64,000 nucleotides of DNA from Cyanoderma ruficeps (lineage: Eukaryota > Chordata > Aves > Passeriformes > Timaliidae): the NCBI GenBank assembly GCA_008694505.1, contig VZDJ01000223.1, forward strand, positions 6,226,509 through 6,290,508, written 5' to 3'. Under the pieces are notes generated by a model. That model was not told the origin of the DNA and made no database searches. It saw only the letters and a program-made list of their open reading frames with translations. A program made the translations under genes and the position numbers. Each line of letters begins with the position of its first letter. Positions within the stretch are counted from its first letter, which is position 1. This document shows positions 21,440-33,215 of the stretch, one piece after another.

Positions 21440-22960
21440 TGCAGTCCTACCTTGCACTCTACGCAAGCAGCGCAAAGGTCCTGCCGACGCCTTGTGAGGC
21501 ACCCGGGGCCGCGCCCCGAGCGGGCGCCGGCGGAGGCGCGCTGCACGCGGCCGCTGCGCCGAAGAACCTGTGGCGGAGAGAGCGCCACCGCGGCGGCAAT
21601 AGGACCCGGGGCGCGCCCCGTGTGGCAGGGCGGGGCGAGCAGCCACAGACCCGCCGCGCGGGAGCGCTCCCCAGCCGGCGAGACCAGACGGGCTGGGGCG
21701 GGTCTGGGTGGGCACACGGGGAAAGCGGGCAGCGGTCCGGTGCGAGCAGGGGCATCCTCACGCTGAAGCGCGGGACGTGACTCAGGTACTGAGGCCGAGC
21801 CGTCGTGCGTGATGTTTCGGAGTGGTTGCCTGGCCCACGCCGACGAACGCCGTGGGGAGCGCGGGCTGGGGGGTCCGGAGCCGGGTGAGCCGAATTCAGA
21901 GGGCCGGGCTGACCGAGGAGGGCGCTTCTCTGCGTGGGGCTTTCCGGGCTAGCGGATGCGCCCGAGCGCCGCCCAAGCTTTGGGCAAAGCGCGGCGTAGG
22001 AGTCGCGGGTTCATCCCTTGCCCAGAGGCTGTGCTGGGCGCCGGTGGGGACGTGGGCACGACGCCGACTGTCCTCGCACCCCTTGGCACCCCCCCACGAG
22101 GGTCGGCGCTGTCCCGCCGGCTGCGTTTCTCCTCGCTCATGGGGCCACGCGGGCGCGCCTCTTCGTCGGGAAACCCGCGTTGCCGTGTGGGTCGCCCAAG
22201 GTTCTCAGCGCCACCGGCCTGAAAGCGCTGTCCGGGCGCTGAGCGGTGCTGGCCACCGAACCCTACTCCGTCTGCTACGAGACAGCGCTGCCCCCGGCTT
22301 CCCCTCTGGCAGCCGGGTCACGCCTAGGCGCGTAGTGCCGCCGGCCCGAGGGCACGTACACTGCCACACCGCTGGCTCGTGGGACACCCGCGAGCTCGGG
22401 CTTTGTTTCCGCCATTCATGGCCTCACACCGTTACTGGGGAACGAGGGTTTCCGCGAAAGCCTCGCCTCCGCGGTCTTTTCGGTACTGCTTACCTCCTGT
22501 TTCAGCGTCGAGCCCCGGGAGCTGAATTTCGGAGTTCTTTGTCATAGCGGTGACCGTTCAGGTCCGTCAGAGCGACCGACGTCTGAGGGACTGTTCCCTC
22601 ATAAGGACACCGTCGCAGCCCCGGCCATGAACTCCGTTACTCGGTTTAGCCAGCACACTAAGAACGGTGGGGGGCCCGGGCGCGGAATTGCGCGGCGTCT
22701 CCCTGGTCTGCGTGAGCATCGGGTGCAGCGGCGACCCGAGCACTCCCCGGGAGCCGTCTCGGCTGCGGGCTGCGCGGGCTACGTGCCCGCCCCGGAGCGC
22801 CGCGCGAGCGGTCGTGGCTGTGGCGGCGTTGCGACCGCTACCATTGTATTCCCAATCCCTCTCCCACCCCCCACCCCATCCCGTGCGACGGTCGCCGCAG
22901 CCCCTCTCCATCTCTTGGGAAAGAGCCTCTTTTTGATGCTGCTCACAATCCACCTGGAGT
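21440..22960. promoter_or_regulatory. CpG-rich block 3, the largest
   Basis: About 1.5 kb of dense CpG with many GC boxes. It is the strongest candidate for a shared or divergent promoter between CCDC57 (minus) and SLC16A3 (plus). Many overlapping open frames on both strands, including one of 241 codons, are expected from composition. No first exon was assigned. Confidence 0.7.
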
Positions 22961-23670
22961 GGTCTGCCTCTTGCCTTCTAAGCAACTCTGTGGAGAGAAG
23001 AAAAAGCGCACAAAGGTGAAGCTGAATTTCACTAATTCAGCTTCCTCACAGGCGCAGACCATTAGCAGTAGTGGAAATGCACTCTTCTTGGGCAAACCGT
23101 ACAATTTAGGATGTCACAGACTAAAGTCGTGTGGTTTTGCTGTGTTTATTTCAGAAGAAGCAGTGTGGCAGCCGTTTTAAAATGTAAATCAGAATCTACT
23201 AGTACAGTACACCTCTTGTGGTTCAGTCAGAAGTATAAGTCAAGGTATATTATAGAAATAAAAAGGTGACAGTTTAAATTGTGACTGAATTGGCAATTCA
23301 CATATCTCAGTGTATGACAACCTATTGCGCAGTTGCACTGTCCAAAGTGATTGTGTAAAATAACACCTCTGAGCCAGACGACCTTGTCTCACTATATTCA
23401 GCTACACGTGCTCACCTAGCTTGAGATACAGTGCATGTGCATGCGAGCACTTTATATATTAGAGTGATTTCATGATATTCTGCAAAAATAAAAACAAGAT
23501 GCCCAGCTGGTGACAGGACTAGACCTTTAATTAGTATTTATCTAGCTCTGTCACTTTTTGGTTTTATACTAAACAATATAAGGATACTTATTCACTATAA
23601 GCAATTGTCCAGCATTTCTGTTTTTCTAAAGCTTCAACACATTGCAAAGCCATCATAGCTGCAGAGCTGA

Positions 23671-23701
23671 AATTAATTTTCATGATACATGAAAATTAAT
23701 T
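23671..23701. repeat. Perfect 14-bp inverted repeat with 3-nt loop
   Basis: AATTAATTTTCATG at 23671-23684 is the exact reverse complement of 23688-23701, separated by ATA. AT-rich and cruciform-prone; function unknown. Confidence 0.9.
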
Positions 23702-25314
23702 GTAAGTTGTTCCTAAATGAAGTTGGGATTCTGCAAGTTATATTTTTGAAAGCATATAGAAAACAGTCAGATAATTGCAATACAACTGAAGGCATGTTTG
23801 TCACTTTTCTGTGAACACAGAAAGGGCATGTGCTCTCTGGTGTTAAGGTGCTGCTGTGATGCTGACGTGAAGAACTTACGGTAATGGATGTGGTGTAAAA
23901 AAAACCCACAGGCTTTTAGCAAAATAAATCCACTTCTCCAGAAACTGGGCATTTGATATAGATACAATAACTCTGGAGGTTGACAAAGCTATTGTAATAG
24001 GACTAGTATATTTGTTTTCCCAAATAAGATAAAGAGCGGGATTCTAACAGTTTCATGATACAAAATAAAACAAGAAAATAAATAGTCACGACTTTCCCTA
24101 TAGAGCACTTTACCCAGATAATAGAATTTAGACTGGTTACTGTTATGTGTTACACATAAAATTGCAGTGTGAATTTACTGTCAGTGCAGTCTGCTAATAA
24201 CTTGTGATGAATGTTACTCACTGTGCAGCAGCAGTGAACAGTTAAGATGTTTTGAGGCTAAATGGGGACTGGAGAATTATTAATAGTCACGATTTGGTAT
24301 GGACCATCACTTGCAGCTACAGACAGCACAGAATTATCCTAGGAGTTCTGAGAGGGAGATGAGAGAATGGGAAAAACGGGCAAACCCATAAGAAAGGCAG
24401 CAGATCTGGAAAATTGTCTCAGTTGAAATGGAGGAGGCCAAAATGGGACAGTGGCAGTCACTGGTAGGCCTTGCAGGGAGAACAGGAGGTCAGCATAGGC
24501 ATTGGTAAATATGGTAATGATTTTGTAGGGAAGAGAAGTTTGCAGCAGCTTTTGGGATGAACATATAATTCAACTGGCTGATATTTAAGCAGGTGCGCCA
24601 CAGGAAATACACTACTGGGTTATAGCAGTGGCCCATCTAAATGGCTTCTATGAAGTACCTGATAGAAATAAAATCTGTAATTTTATTGTAATTAATCTGT
24701 TGTAATAAAATCTGACTTAAAGATACATGCATTTGTACTTTAGAGAATCAGGAAGGAGTTAGAGTCATGCTGAATAGGTAGCTGTTAGTGATGTCAACAC
24801 AAAGGGTAAATGTTCTATATGTAGAGGGCTATCATAAAGGTCTGGAGAATATTAAAATAAAATATTTTTTTTGGAATAATTTCCTGAAAAATTCAAGTAG
24901 AGTTGGTTAGTCTTAGAAATCCTCACTTAAAACCAAGAATAACATGCATATTTTTTTTAGTCTGCTTAGATTTTAATACCCTTGGGCAAGTACAGGACGT
25001 TTATAACTCCTATTAACACAGTATTGAGCAGGCTATGGTTTTCAATGTATTCATACCCCCAACATCCAGTGAAGAGATAATCATTATTTTCTTTGTTTCA
25101 CAGATAAGAAAACTGAAGGAGGATGTCTGCATTGCTCAGCTAAGACCATCTTCCTTATTTTGTAGTTACACATTTCTCAACTGGGTGGGGTTCCAGACTG
25201 AAGTCTAGGCTGAACTGGGTTCCCTGCTTGGAAGCTTATGTTCAGTTTTTGATAACCATCTTTTATTTGTATCATAGAAATTCAAGGTTGTGTAGATTTC
25301 AGCCATAGTTAGAA

Positions 25315-25353
25315 GAAATTAATTCTTGAGAATTCTTGAAATTAATTCTTGAG
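25315..25353. repeat. 16-bp direct repeat, 23-bp period
   Basis: GAAATTAATTCTTGAG occurs at 25315-25330 and again at 25338-25353, with a short spacer repeating part of the unit. Confidence 0.85.
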
Positions 25354-26185
25354 AACAGGAAGTTCTCAAGCTATATAGGTCAGTGTACAGGCTCATAAAT
25401 GTCCTTCCTACCCATACTGCTGACCATGAAGTACAACTATGTTGCCAATAAGAGTATTGGCTAAACAAAAATAATAGATTCTTGCATTTCTAGGTGCTCC
25501 TTTTTATAATACAAATGTTCTCCTTTTATATACATCATCCCAGAAACCACACCATCACACCACCCACAATGCTACCTAATATTTCCTCCTGAGTCTATAT
25601 TAGTTTCCATGACAACAGGAAGATAATATCAGGAAGATGAAACCCCAGATGCTACCTTTATTTTACACATTACCAAAGCAAGAACCCATTCATGACAGAA
25701 GGAATCTGGAATAGGTACTGGCAATACTATCATGTCTGTTGTGAAGCTATGAAATGGAGCCACAGCCAGTTAAATGTAATCCTTTGCCTCTAAATAGGGC
25801 TGAGCTAGCCAAAGCAGAAAGCAAAGCAAGCTGTTGCAATAGTTAGGCAGTAGCCTCCTGTCTTAGCAGGCTTTAATAGCATCCCAGCACTGTAGTGGAA
25901 TCCTAAGTAAAAAATTTGCCAGTGCAGATCAACCACAAACCTGCCTTTTCTAAAGGTGGTACCCTTCATTTGTACATTTCGCACAGGAACCTCTGCACTA
26001 CTTTCTTATTATTTCCTAAGGAGGTGAATACAGTCATAGCCTAGTAAGGCACACCACAGTGGGATGAAGTACATCCTTGCTGTGTTTATGGAGACAGGGT
26101 TCATTTAGTTCTGGTTAACGATCTTTTTATTTTGATGTGCTAATATGAACAACCAGCAGACAAAACCAGATGAATAACATTGATT

Positions 26186-26590
26186 GTAGAATCGTAGAGT
26201 GGTTTGGGTTGGAAGAAACAAAGTTAATTTTTTTCCAGCCTGCTGCCATGGACAGGAACACCTTCCATTAGGCCAGGTTGCTCCAAACCCTGTCCAGCCT
26301 GGCCTAGAACTCTTCCAGGGATGGGACAGACACAGCTTCTCTGGGCAATCTTTGCCAGGGCCTCATCACCCTCACACTTAAGAATTTCTTCCTAATACCT
26401 TATCTAAAACTGTCAGTTTGAAGCCATTCCCCCTTGTTCTATCACTGCATGTCCTTGTAACAAGTCCCTCTCCAGCGTTCTTGTAGCCGCGTCAGGCACT
26501 GGAAAGGTGCAGTGAGGTTTCCCCACAGCATCCTCTTCTGTAGGCTGAACAATCCGAATTCTCTCAGTCTCTCCCTTTAAGAGAGCTGTT
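26186..26590 (-). mobile_element. CR1 LINE 3' part, minus orientation
   Basis: The left edge 'gaatcgtagagtggtttggg' and 'ttggaaga' is the reverse complement of a CR1 3' terminus. It is followed by 'gacaggaacaccttccatta', 'ggttgctccaaaccctgtcc' and 'tttcttcctaatacctta'. The order is typical of avian CR1. Confidence 0.92.
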
Positions 26591-26929
26591 TTTGATGCAT
26601 GTGTGTGCAAATGTGAGCCACTCTTTAATGGATGGCACTTGAAGATCTGGTGTGCCGGTTTATGGTGATTTTTAGCCAAATGTGGTAGTAGGGATGATGT
26701 AAAGCAGAGATATTGCTGTGTGTTTCCTTGTAGCCCTATTTTTATGAAATGCCGGAAAGTAGGCCAGGCTCCCTCACATCAGCTAGTCTAGCTCTTTCAT
26801 CACAGCAAAACATAAAGCCGTTTTAGAGACGGTTTCCTCATGGCAAAGTTCCGTAAGGCAGATTCAACAGAATGTGTCTCTTACAGGCTGACTTGCTCTG
26901 CCGGGCATGGAAGAGATCAAGAAAAGCAA

Positions 26930-27250
26930 GGAGGATGTTTCCTTCTCCTGGGGGAGCACCGGGCTCGAGCAGTCGCGGTGGCGAGCGCCGGGCGGGGGTG
27001 CCACCCCGGCTCCGCCCGTGCCGCGCGCGCACCTCGCGGGCAGCGCCCGCCTCCCGCCCGAGTCACGTCCCGCACGTCTCAGTGCGGCGGCCGCCCGCGC
27101 GCGCCCTGCCGGGGCATCGCCGCGCGGGGTCACGCGGGGCCGCGAGCGGGAGCGGCTCCTGCAGCCCCTGCCCCGAGGGGCGGGAAAATGAGAATTCTCC
27201 GAGCCGCGTCCGCACCAGGCTCGGTGCGCCGCGTGCCGGGTTGACTTCTA
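26930..27250. promoter_or_regulatory. CpG-rich block 4, candidate SLC16A3 promoter
   Basis: A compact CpG-dense region 2.4 kb upstream of the first coding exon of SLC16A3. MCT4 genes have non-coding leader exons, and the start codon lies a few bases inside an internal exon, so the transcript must begin further left, plausibly here. No leader exon or donor could be fixed. Confidence 0.55.
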
Positions 27251-27315
27251 TCCCCTCGAAAAGGTTCTTTTCTGGAAGGAACTTCTATCCCCTCGACAGT
27301 TCTTTTCTGGAAGGA
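27244..27315. repeat. Tandem duplication of about 36 bp
   Basis: Units 27244-27280 (37 bp) and 27281-27315 (35 bp) both run from 'acttctatcccctcga' to 'ttcttttctggaagga', differing only at 'aaagg' versus 'cag' in the middle. They abut CpG block 4. Confidence 0.9.
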
Positions 27316-29642
27316 ACAAGCGTGCTGCCGAGTAGTTCCTAAGGGGATTTTCTTCTCAAAGCCGCTCGCCACTTCATATAGCGTGGATGTTGTTTGCTAT
27401 TGGGGTTCAGCTCTGTAGGCCTGCAGAAGCCGCCCTTATAACAAGTTTGCTGTAGACGCAGTCAAGGAGACTGTCCCAGCCCGTGCGCAGAGGTGAATGC
27501 CATAAGGCACTGAATGTCTCCATCCAGCACTGTATAACCAGTCTGGAGAGATTGCCAATTGCTATTTTTCAACGAAGCATGCTCATATATTATTACTAAC
27601 TTCATGTTCCTATTAGATGGGTAATGGAAACGAACAAAAACTGCCCAACCCTTCCCCCAGCATTTTAAACCTTCACCCCAAATGAAATATTCTGACGACT
27701 TGAAAGCAGTGTGAGTGACAATGCTTCCTACCCCCTGGAGTGCTTCAATTTTACATCTTATTCCTGTTCTTTATACATTTAAGTCGAGATACTTCCGTCA
27801 GCATTTCCCCTGTTATCATTAATATTACAGAATTGCCACTGTCACAGGGATTATCCTTTGTGCACCTACTCTGTGCTGCCTGGTTATTGCTTTAAAAAAA
27901 CAAGTCCTTATTTGAAGAATGTTTTATGCCTTGTGTCAAACAAAAGCTATGGGGAAAACGAGTTTTGAAGGGTAGACAGTTCCCAGTTGTTGGGAGTCTC
28001 AGCAGAGATGCATCTTAAGACTTATTTAGCAACTCAAAGCCTGCAGCAGAAATTGCTGAGTGTACCAAGCGGTGCATTTTTACATACTCTCGGCAATCAG
28101 CAAATGGGCCATCTGTAGCCACAGATACTTCGATGAGTAGTTTTGTGGAGGTATTCTGTTTCCCTTCTTGTTAAATTATTTTATGTTCTAGTTGGACTTA
28201 GGATAAATTGTTTTCTGTTTATATTTGATTTCCAGAAAACAAGAGGTGAAGCCAATACTGTGAGGCTTACTGTTGTCAAATAGGCCAAGGCATTAGAACA
28301 GCCATAGTCATGGCCATAGTTATTTCTGTATCATGCATATAAAGTTGTTTCTTACAAGAAGTGGGAGTGCTGGTCTAAACACCATAGTAAGTACATCCAT
28401 ATTGGTCTATTAACAATTATGCCTTTGATGCTCGGTCTGCATCAGATTTTGTCATATATAGGCTGGTTCTGAAATGGAGCTGTAAGAATTACACATTTCC
28501 CAGCTTACAAAAATCATTGTGCAGGCCTGTAATTGTTGCAAGCAGGAACATTCTTTACTTCTGCGCAACTGTGCTTGCTCTCCTCTTTTAGATACCACTG
28601 AAGAGAAACACTGATATAATCAACTGCACTTTAAAGAAATGGCCAATTTTTGTACACGTATGATTTAATGTTTAATGATCCTTTAACATTTAACATTTTC
28701 AAGACTTGTGTAGAACACAGATCCTACAAAAACCTGGCTGTTGTGATGCAGTAACTCTCTGCACCCCTCACATACAGGGACTCTTTATGTGCCTTTTCAG
28801 TGTCTTATTTACCCTACATCTCTCCCGTTTAAAACCTGGCGGCATTACTGCCTAGAATGTAACATAATAATAAAAAAAAGATTTTACTTTTCAGAAGCAA
28901 AGATGCTTAGGTCTGCATACAGAAAATGTGAAAAATGTGATTCATCAAATAGTACTTTTTCTTATTGATCATCTAATAACAACAATGGAGAGTATTTGCT
29001 TCGGGCAGGCAGTTGTACTGAGCATTGCTGGAGTTACTAGCATCCTAGCATCCACAAAAATGGCTCATGGAGATTTTCATTGCAGTTTACCTTACCAACT
29101 TAGCTTGCGAACACTATGTGTGAAAAATGATAGTTCATCATCATCTCAAAGGGATCTTTTTATCTTTTCAAGATAACAGTGTATCAGGGCTGTACTGCTG
29201 TCCTCAGTGGGGAATAAAATATCTGGGTGATTAGTCCACCATTTCACAGAATGCTTGTGATGCACCATGTCTCCTAAGTGAATAGGCCAGGGACTTCATG
29301 TAAGAAGGTCTTAAATAAAATATCCTGCAGACTTTAATGCAGTAACTTTATGTATTTGTGAAAGCCATATACACCTCTGTAATGCTGTTATGGCTTCAGT
29401 TTTTTGATGAAACAATGATTTGGATGAAATCTACCTCTGATTTTGAGAGCTGTGAGGGGCCATTCATTTAAAACTCAGGTGTGTGCATCTCATTTTCATG
29501 TATTTTTGCAAGCTTTGTTAGAACTAAATTCAAACAAGGCCTAGTTAAAATTGCACTGCATCTTCAAGACTTTTATTTTAAGTATGCCTTAGTTTTAATA
29601 GTAGTGCAATTTTATAGACACTAATTGCTTCTTGTTTCTTAG
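27316..29642 (+). other. Probable first intron of SLC16A3
   Basis: No exon recognised. It ends in the acceptor 'cttgtttcttag' just before the first coding exon. Its status as intron is inferred from that acceptor. Confidence 0.5.
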
Positions 29643-29887
29643 GGAACACACAAGCTTCTTCATCATGGGAGCAGTAGTAGCTGATGATGGTCCATCAGGT
29701 GTCAAAGCCCCTGACGGAGGCTGGGGCTGGGCTGTCCTTTTTGGCTGTTTTATCATCACAGGATTCTCCTATGCCTTTCCTAAGGCAGTTAGTGTCTTCT
29801 TTAAAGAACTTATCCGGGAATTTGGCATTGGATATAGTGACACTGCATGGATTTCCTCCATTTTGTTGGCCATGCTTTACGGAACAG
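29643..29887 (+). CDS. SLC16A3: SLC16A3 first coding exon
   Basis: The exon starts after acceptor TTTCTTAG with 22 bases of 5' UTR, then the ATG at 29665. It codes residues 1-74 plus one base and ends at donor ACAG|GTGAGT. It contains helix 1 and part of helix 2. Confidence 0.95.
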
Positions 29888-32800
29888 GTGAGTAGTTATC
29901 TGGTTTTGAAACAGTATTACTGTGTCATACAATTACGTTTGTAAATCTTACAGCCATTTACAGTGTGTATCATGACTGCATATCACTACTTGTGTGCAAG
30001 TAAGGCATTCCAAAGAAGAATTACTATTAATCACATAAATCAAAAGATTATTTAAGTCCATCCAGGTTGGATTTAAAATTACATCTCTGTAACTCAGCAG
30101 TTGCTAAAGATGACGAAAAAGAAAAATCACAAGGCACTCTGAAGATAAAAAAGATTGAAGTATTTGACTACAGAGGAGAGGACATTTTTCCTGATTGGCC
30201 TGACTGTATGAACAAAGTACAAAACGAGTCAGAATCACTGAGGTCGGAAAGACCTTAGACCTTTAAATCATTGATTCCAACCATGAACTTTACACTTTGA
30301 AGTCCACCAAAGAAACACAAAGTGTCATAAAAATCAGTTGCAAAAGTGTCATAAAATCATAAATCGGTTTATCTTAGCAACTCTAACTTGCTTTTCTTGT
30401 CTAGGTCCACTCTGTAGTGTATGTGTCAATCGCTTTGGTTGTCGCCCTGTCATGCTGGTGGGTGGCCTTTTTGCCTCAATGGGGATGGTGATAGCTTCAT
30501 TCTGCACAAGCATCGTTCAGATCTATCTAACTGCAGGTGTGATTACAGGTAAGTACTATGCATTGCTGAAAATCAGTCAACTTAGGTCTCAGCTTTACGC
30601 TGAAGTTTTGTATAAGTGAAAAAATACCCAAAGCATCAGGGTCACCCAGCTGGACTTTTATAAAGATGGCAGATAAATGTGGAATTAAAAGGTCATTTAT
30701 TTTTGTTATGAATGTTTAAGAGCGTAAAGCGCAATCATAAAGTACAAGGTTACTATGGGGGTAGAATACTTTTTGTTACCTTATGATCCTTTCGTCCATT
30801 TGGAATAAAACTATTTTCTCTTAAGTCACGAGTCAGAAAAACTGCAACTAGAATATCTTTAACAGTGATATTGTAGGCCAGCAATAATTTTTATGTACCC
30901 TCCACTACAGGTTTGGGTTTGGCGCTAAACTTTCAGCCTTCACTCATCATGTTAAACCGTTACTTTGACAAACGCCGGCCCTTAGCCAATGGGCTGTCTG
31001 CTGCTGGGAGTCCAGTGTTTCTTTGTGCTCTCTCACCGTTGGGGCAGATACTACAACATGAGTATGGTTGGAGAGGAGGATTCCTTATCCTGGGTGGGAT
31101 GCTGCTCAACTGCTGTGTGTGCGGAGCACTAATGAGACCTTTGGAGCCACCCAAAAAGGCTGAAGCTACCAAAGACCCAGCCGAGAAGAAAGTGAAGAAA
31201 AAACTTCTGGATTTCAGTGTTTTTAAAGACGGCGGTTTTGTAATCTATACGCTAGCAGCATCTATCATGGTGCTTGGCCTCTTTGTTCCCCCAGTGTTTG
31301 TTGTGAGTTATGCCAAGGATTTAGGGTATCAAGACACCAAAGCAGCTTTTCTTCTGACTATTCTGGGATTCATCGATATCTTTGCTCGCCCAATCTGTGG
31401 AATGGTAGCTGGTCTTAAATGGGTTAGACCACGCTGTGTCTACCTCTTCAGTTTTGCTATGATTTTTAATGGCTTTACAGATCTCATGGGTTCTATGTCT
31501 GTTGATTATGGTGGACTGGTGGTCTTTTGCATTTTCTTTGGCATTTCTTATGGAATGGTAGGTGCTCTTCAGTTTGAAGTTCTCATGGCCATCGTTGGTA
31601 CGCAGAAGTTTTCCAGTGCTATCGGTTTAGTGCTCCTGGCAGAAGCTATGGCTGTTCTGATCGGTCCACCATCAGCAGGCAAGTATGCCATTTAGTTGAG
31701 AATTTAAAATTGTGTGCATTGCATCCATTTATACAAAATATAAGGGAGCTGAGAAAAAGATGTGAGTCATTGAGAAATGCAGACTGTGCTAGCGTTGCAC
31801 GTTTCAAACGCTTTCTGCAGCTACACCCTGAAACAGTCCAAAAAGGGATGGAATGAAACTTTTCCCTCTTGGATCTATTTCAGGATTGGTTAAATTGCCA
31901 TCTGGAGATGCCACTGTTACTCTTCTGAAAGCCTGCACTGAACATCTTATTGGTAGATAGCTGACTGGGATTCAGAATATGAAACCTGTCCATTTTCTTT
32001 GGGAAATACTGGGATACATTCTCTATATCCACAGTAGGTTTGGATCTGAAGGATGAAAAAAAAATCTTACAAGGAGGACTATAAAACTGGACTGATTTAT
32101 GGAAGGTCGAGTGCTTCTATTGCACGTCTTACAACTCAAGAATAAGGGGACGTGACAAAACAGTAAAATCCATCAATCTGAAGTAAAAATACATCTTAAT
32201 TACTAATCAAAGAACATACATTTTACTCTGAACTGAAACACACTTTCCCTCCCAATCCCCACCAGGTCACTGCCATAAAATGTTTACTGTTTATACCGAC
32301 ACTAAAAGTACCAAGTATTTTTATTTTGACAGAACCCCTCTTCATGGGAAAACTAGTACTATGCACTACTTCCTCTGATCTTCAGGTTTGGAGAGGCACT
32401 TCTTTCATATCCTCCCACCTGTTCTTTCACATGCACTGAGTCCTGTGAAGATATACCTTTACCAGTGTCAGAATCAGTCGGTTACTCCAGACTGACTATT
32501 GACCAAGATTTGCATTTTAAGCAGACAGTGCACTGCCCATGTAGAAAGGTAAATGAGATTGGGAGCAAGAGGATAATGATGATCAGATCATGATACGGAT
32601 CCCATCCATGGATGCACACATTTTTATCTGAAATACAAAGCACATGTTTGATCTCTTGCATCTGAAGGCAAGGCTGGTCTTATTTCGGATGAACTGCATG
32701 CCTCTGTGTGTGCAGTGGAATATGTGTTTTGGGATTTCATGTAATGTCAGTGACTGTTAAACTGAACTAAAATAATTGAGAAACATTTGGTTATAAACTT

Positions 32801-33215
32801 GCTTAAATCCTATTTCAAAAAACTTGGTTAGGTAGTCAAGATGATTCTAGACAGGAGAGTCAAAATGTTTTAAAAAAGCGAAAAATATTCACTGCAAGGT
32901 AATAATTTTTGTTAATTATCTTTTTCAGGGAAACTCCTGGATGCAACGGGGAGGTACATGTTTGTTTTCATTATTGCTGGAATTGAAGTTACCACTTCAG
33001 CCCTTGTATTGGCCTTGGGAAATTTCTTCTGCATTAAGAAAAAATCAGAAGAACCACATACGAAAGAAGAAGCATCAGAAAGAGAGGAATTAAACAAATC
33101 GGAAAACAAAACTTCTGAAGATGCCAAGGTGGACTCTATTGAAGTGGAGCATTTTCTGAAAGATGAGCCTGAAAAAAATGGTGAAGTTGTAACTAACCCA
33201 GAAACGTGTGTGTGA
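29665..33215 (+). CDS. SLC16A3: SLC16A3, monocarboxylate transporter 4 (MCT4), complete coding region
   Basis: MCT4 is a plasma-membrane proton-linked lactate and pyruvate carrier that exports lactate from glycolytic cells and pairs with basigin (CD147). The coding sequence joins 29665-29887, 30405-30548, 30911-31678 and 32929-33215: 474 codons with stop, 473 residues (human 465). Near the N-terminus '[14 protein letters not shown]' is the MCT family signature. Asp278 and Arg282 in 'GFIDIFARP' match the substrate and proton pair of transmembrane helix 8. The tail '[17 protein letters not shown]' is MCT4-specific, excluding MCT1, MCT2 and MCT3. The loop between helices 6 and 7 (about residues 198-223) is Lys-rich and slightly longer than in human. 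The ATG at 29665 is chosen because the family starts there. The last intron uses a GC donor. No hypoxia-response element was assigned, though MCT4 is HIF-1 induced in mammals. Confidence 0.97.
30226..30312 (-). mobile_element. CR1 3'-terminal fragment in SLC16A3 intron
   Basis: 'cagaatcactgaggtcggaa' followed by 'agacctttaaatcattgatt' and 'ccaaccatgaactt' is an inverse CR1 3' end of about 85 bp, located 93 bp before the next exon. Confidence 0.75.
30405..30548 (+). CDS. SLC16A3: SLC16A3 second coding exon
   Basis: 144 bp between acceptor CTTGTCTAG and donor ACAG|GTAAGT. It codes residues 75-122 plus one base, covering helices 2-4 with '[20 protein letters not shown]'. Confidence 0.95.
30911..31678 (+). 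CDS. SLC16A3: SLC16A3 third coding exon
   Basis: 768 bp after acceptor CCACTACAG. It holds most of the transporter, including helices 5-11, the Lys-rich cytoplasmic loop and the helix 8 Asp/Arg pair. It ends at CAG|GCAAGT, a GC donor. The last base completes a Gly codon with the first two bases of the next exon, restoring 'AGKLLDAT'. Confidence 0.95.
32929..33215 (+). CDS. SLC16A3: SLC16A3 last coding exon
   Basis: It follows acceptor CTTTTTCAG. It codes the last helix and the cytoplasmic tail of MCT4, rich in Glu and Lys, with a TGA at 33213-33215. The acidic tail ends in Thr-Cys-Val where human has Thr-Ser-Val. Confidence 0.95.

Larger units (their letters stand above)
22961..26185. other. 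Non-coding stretch with small repeats
   Basis: No exon or mobile element recognised. It contains an inverted repeat at 23671-23701 and a short tandem duplication at 25315-25353. If SLC16A3 has a leader exon in CpG block 3, this is intron. Confidence 0.45.

Noticed and set aside
21822..22547. 241-codon open frame on the plus strand in the CpG-rich block
   Set aside because: Arg/Gly/Ala-rich composition, with overlapping open frames on all strands, as expected in GC-rich DNA. No domain or splice context.
30067..30258. 63-codon frame in a SLC16A3 intron
   Set aside because: No splice sites fit, the family has no such exon, and it overlaps a CR1 end.
29665..33215. Assignment to MCT1, MCT2 or MCT3
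   Set aside because: The N-terminus and the tail with 'EPEKNGEVV' match MCT4, and the neighbours CCDC57 and CSNK1D fit the SLC16A3 locus.
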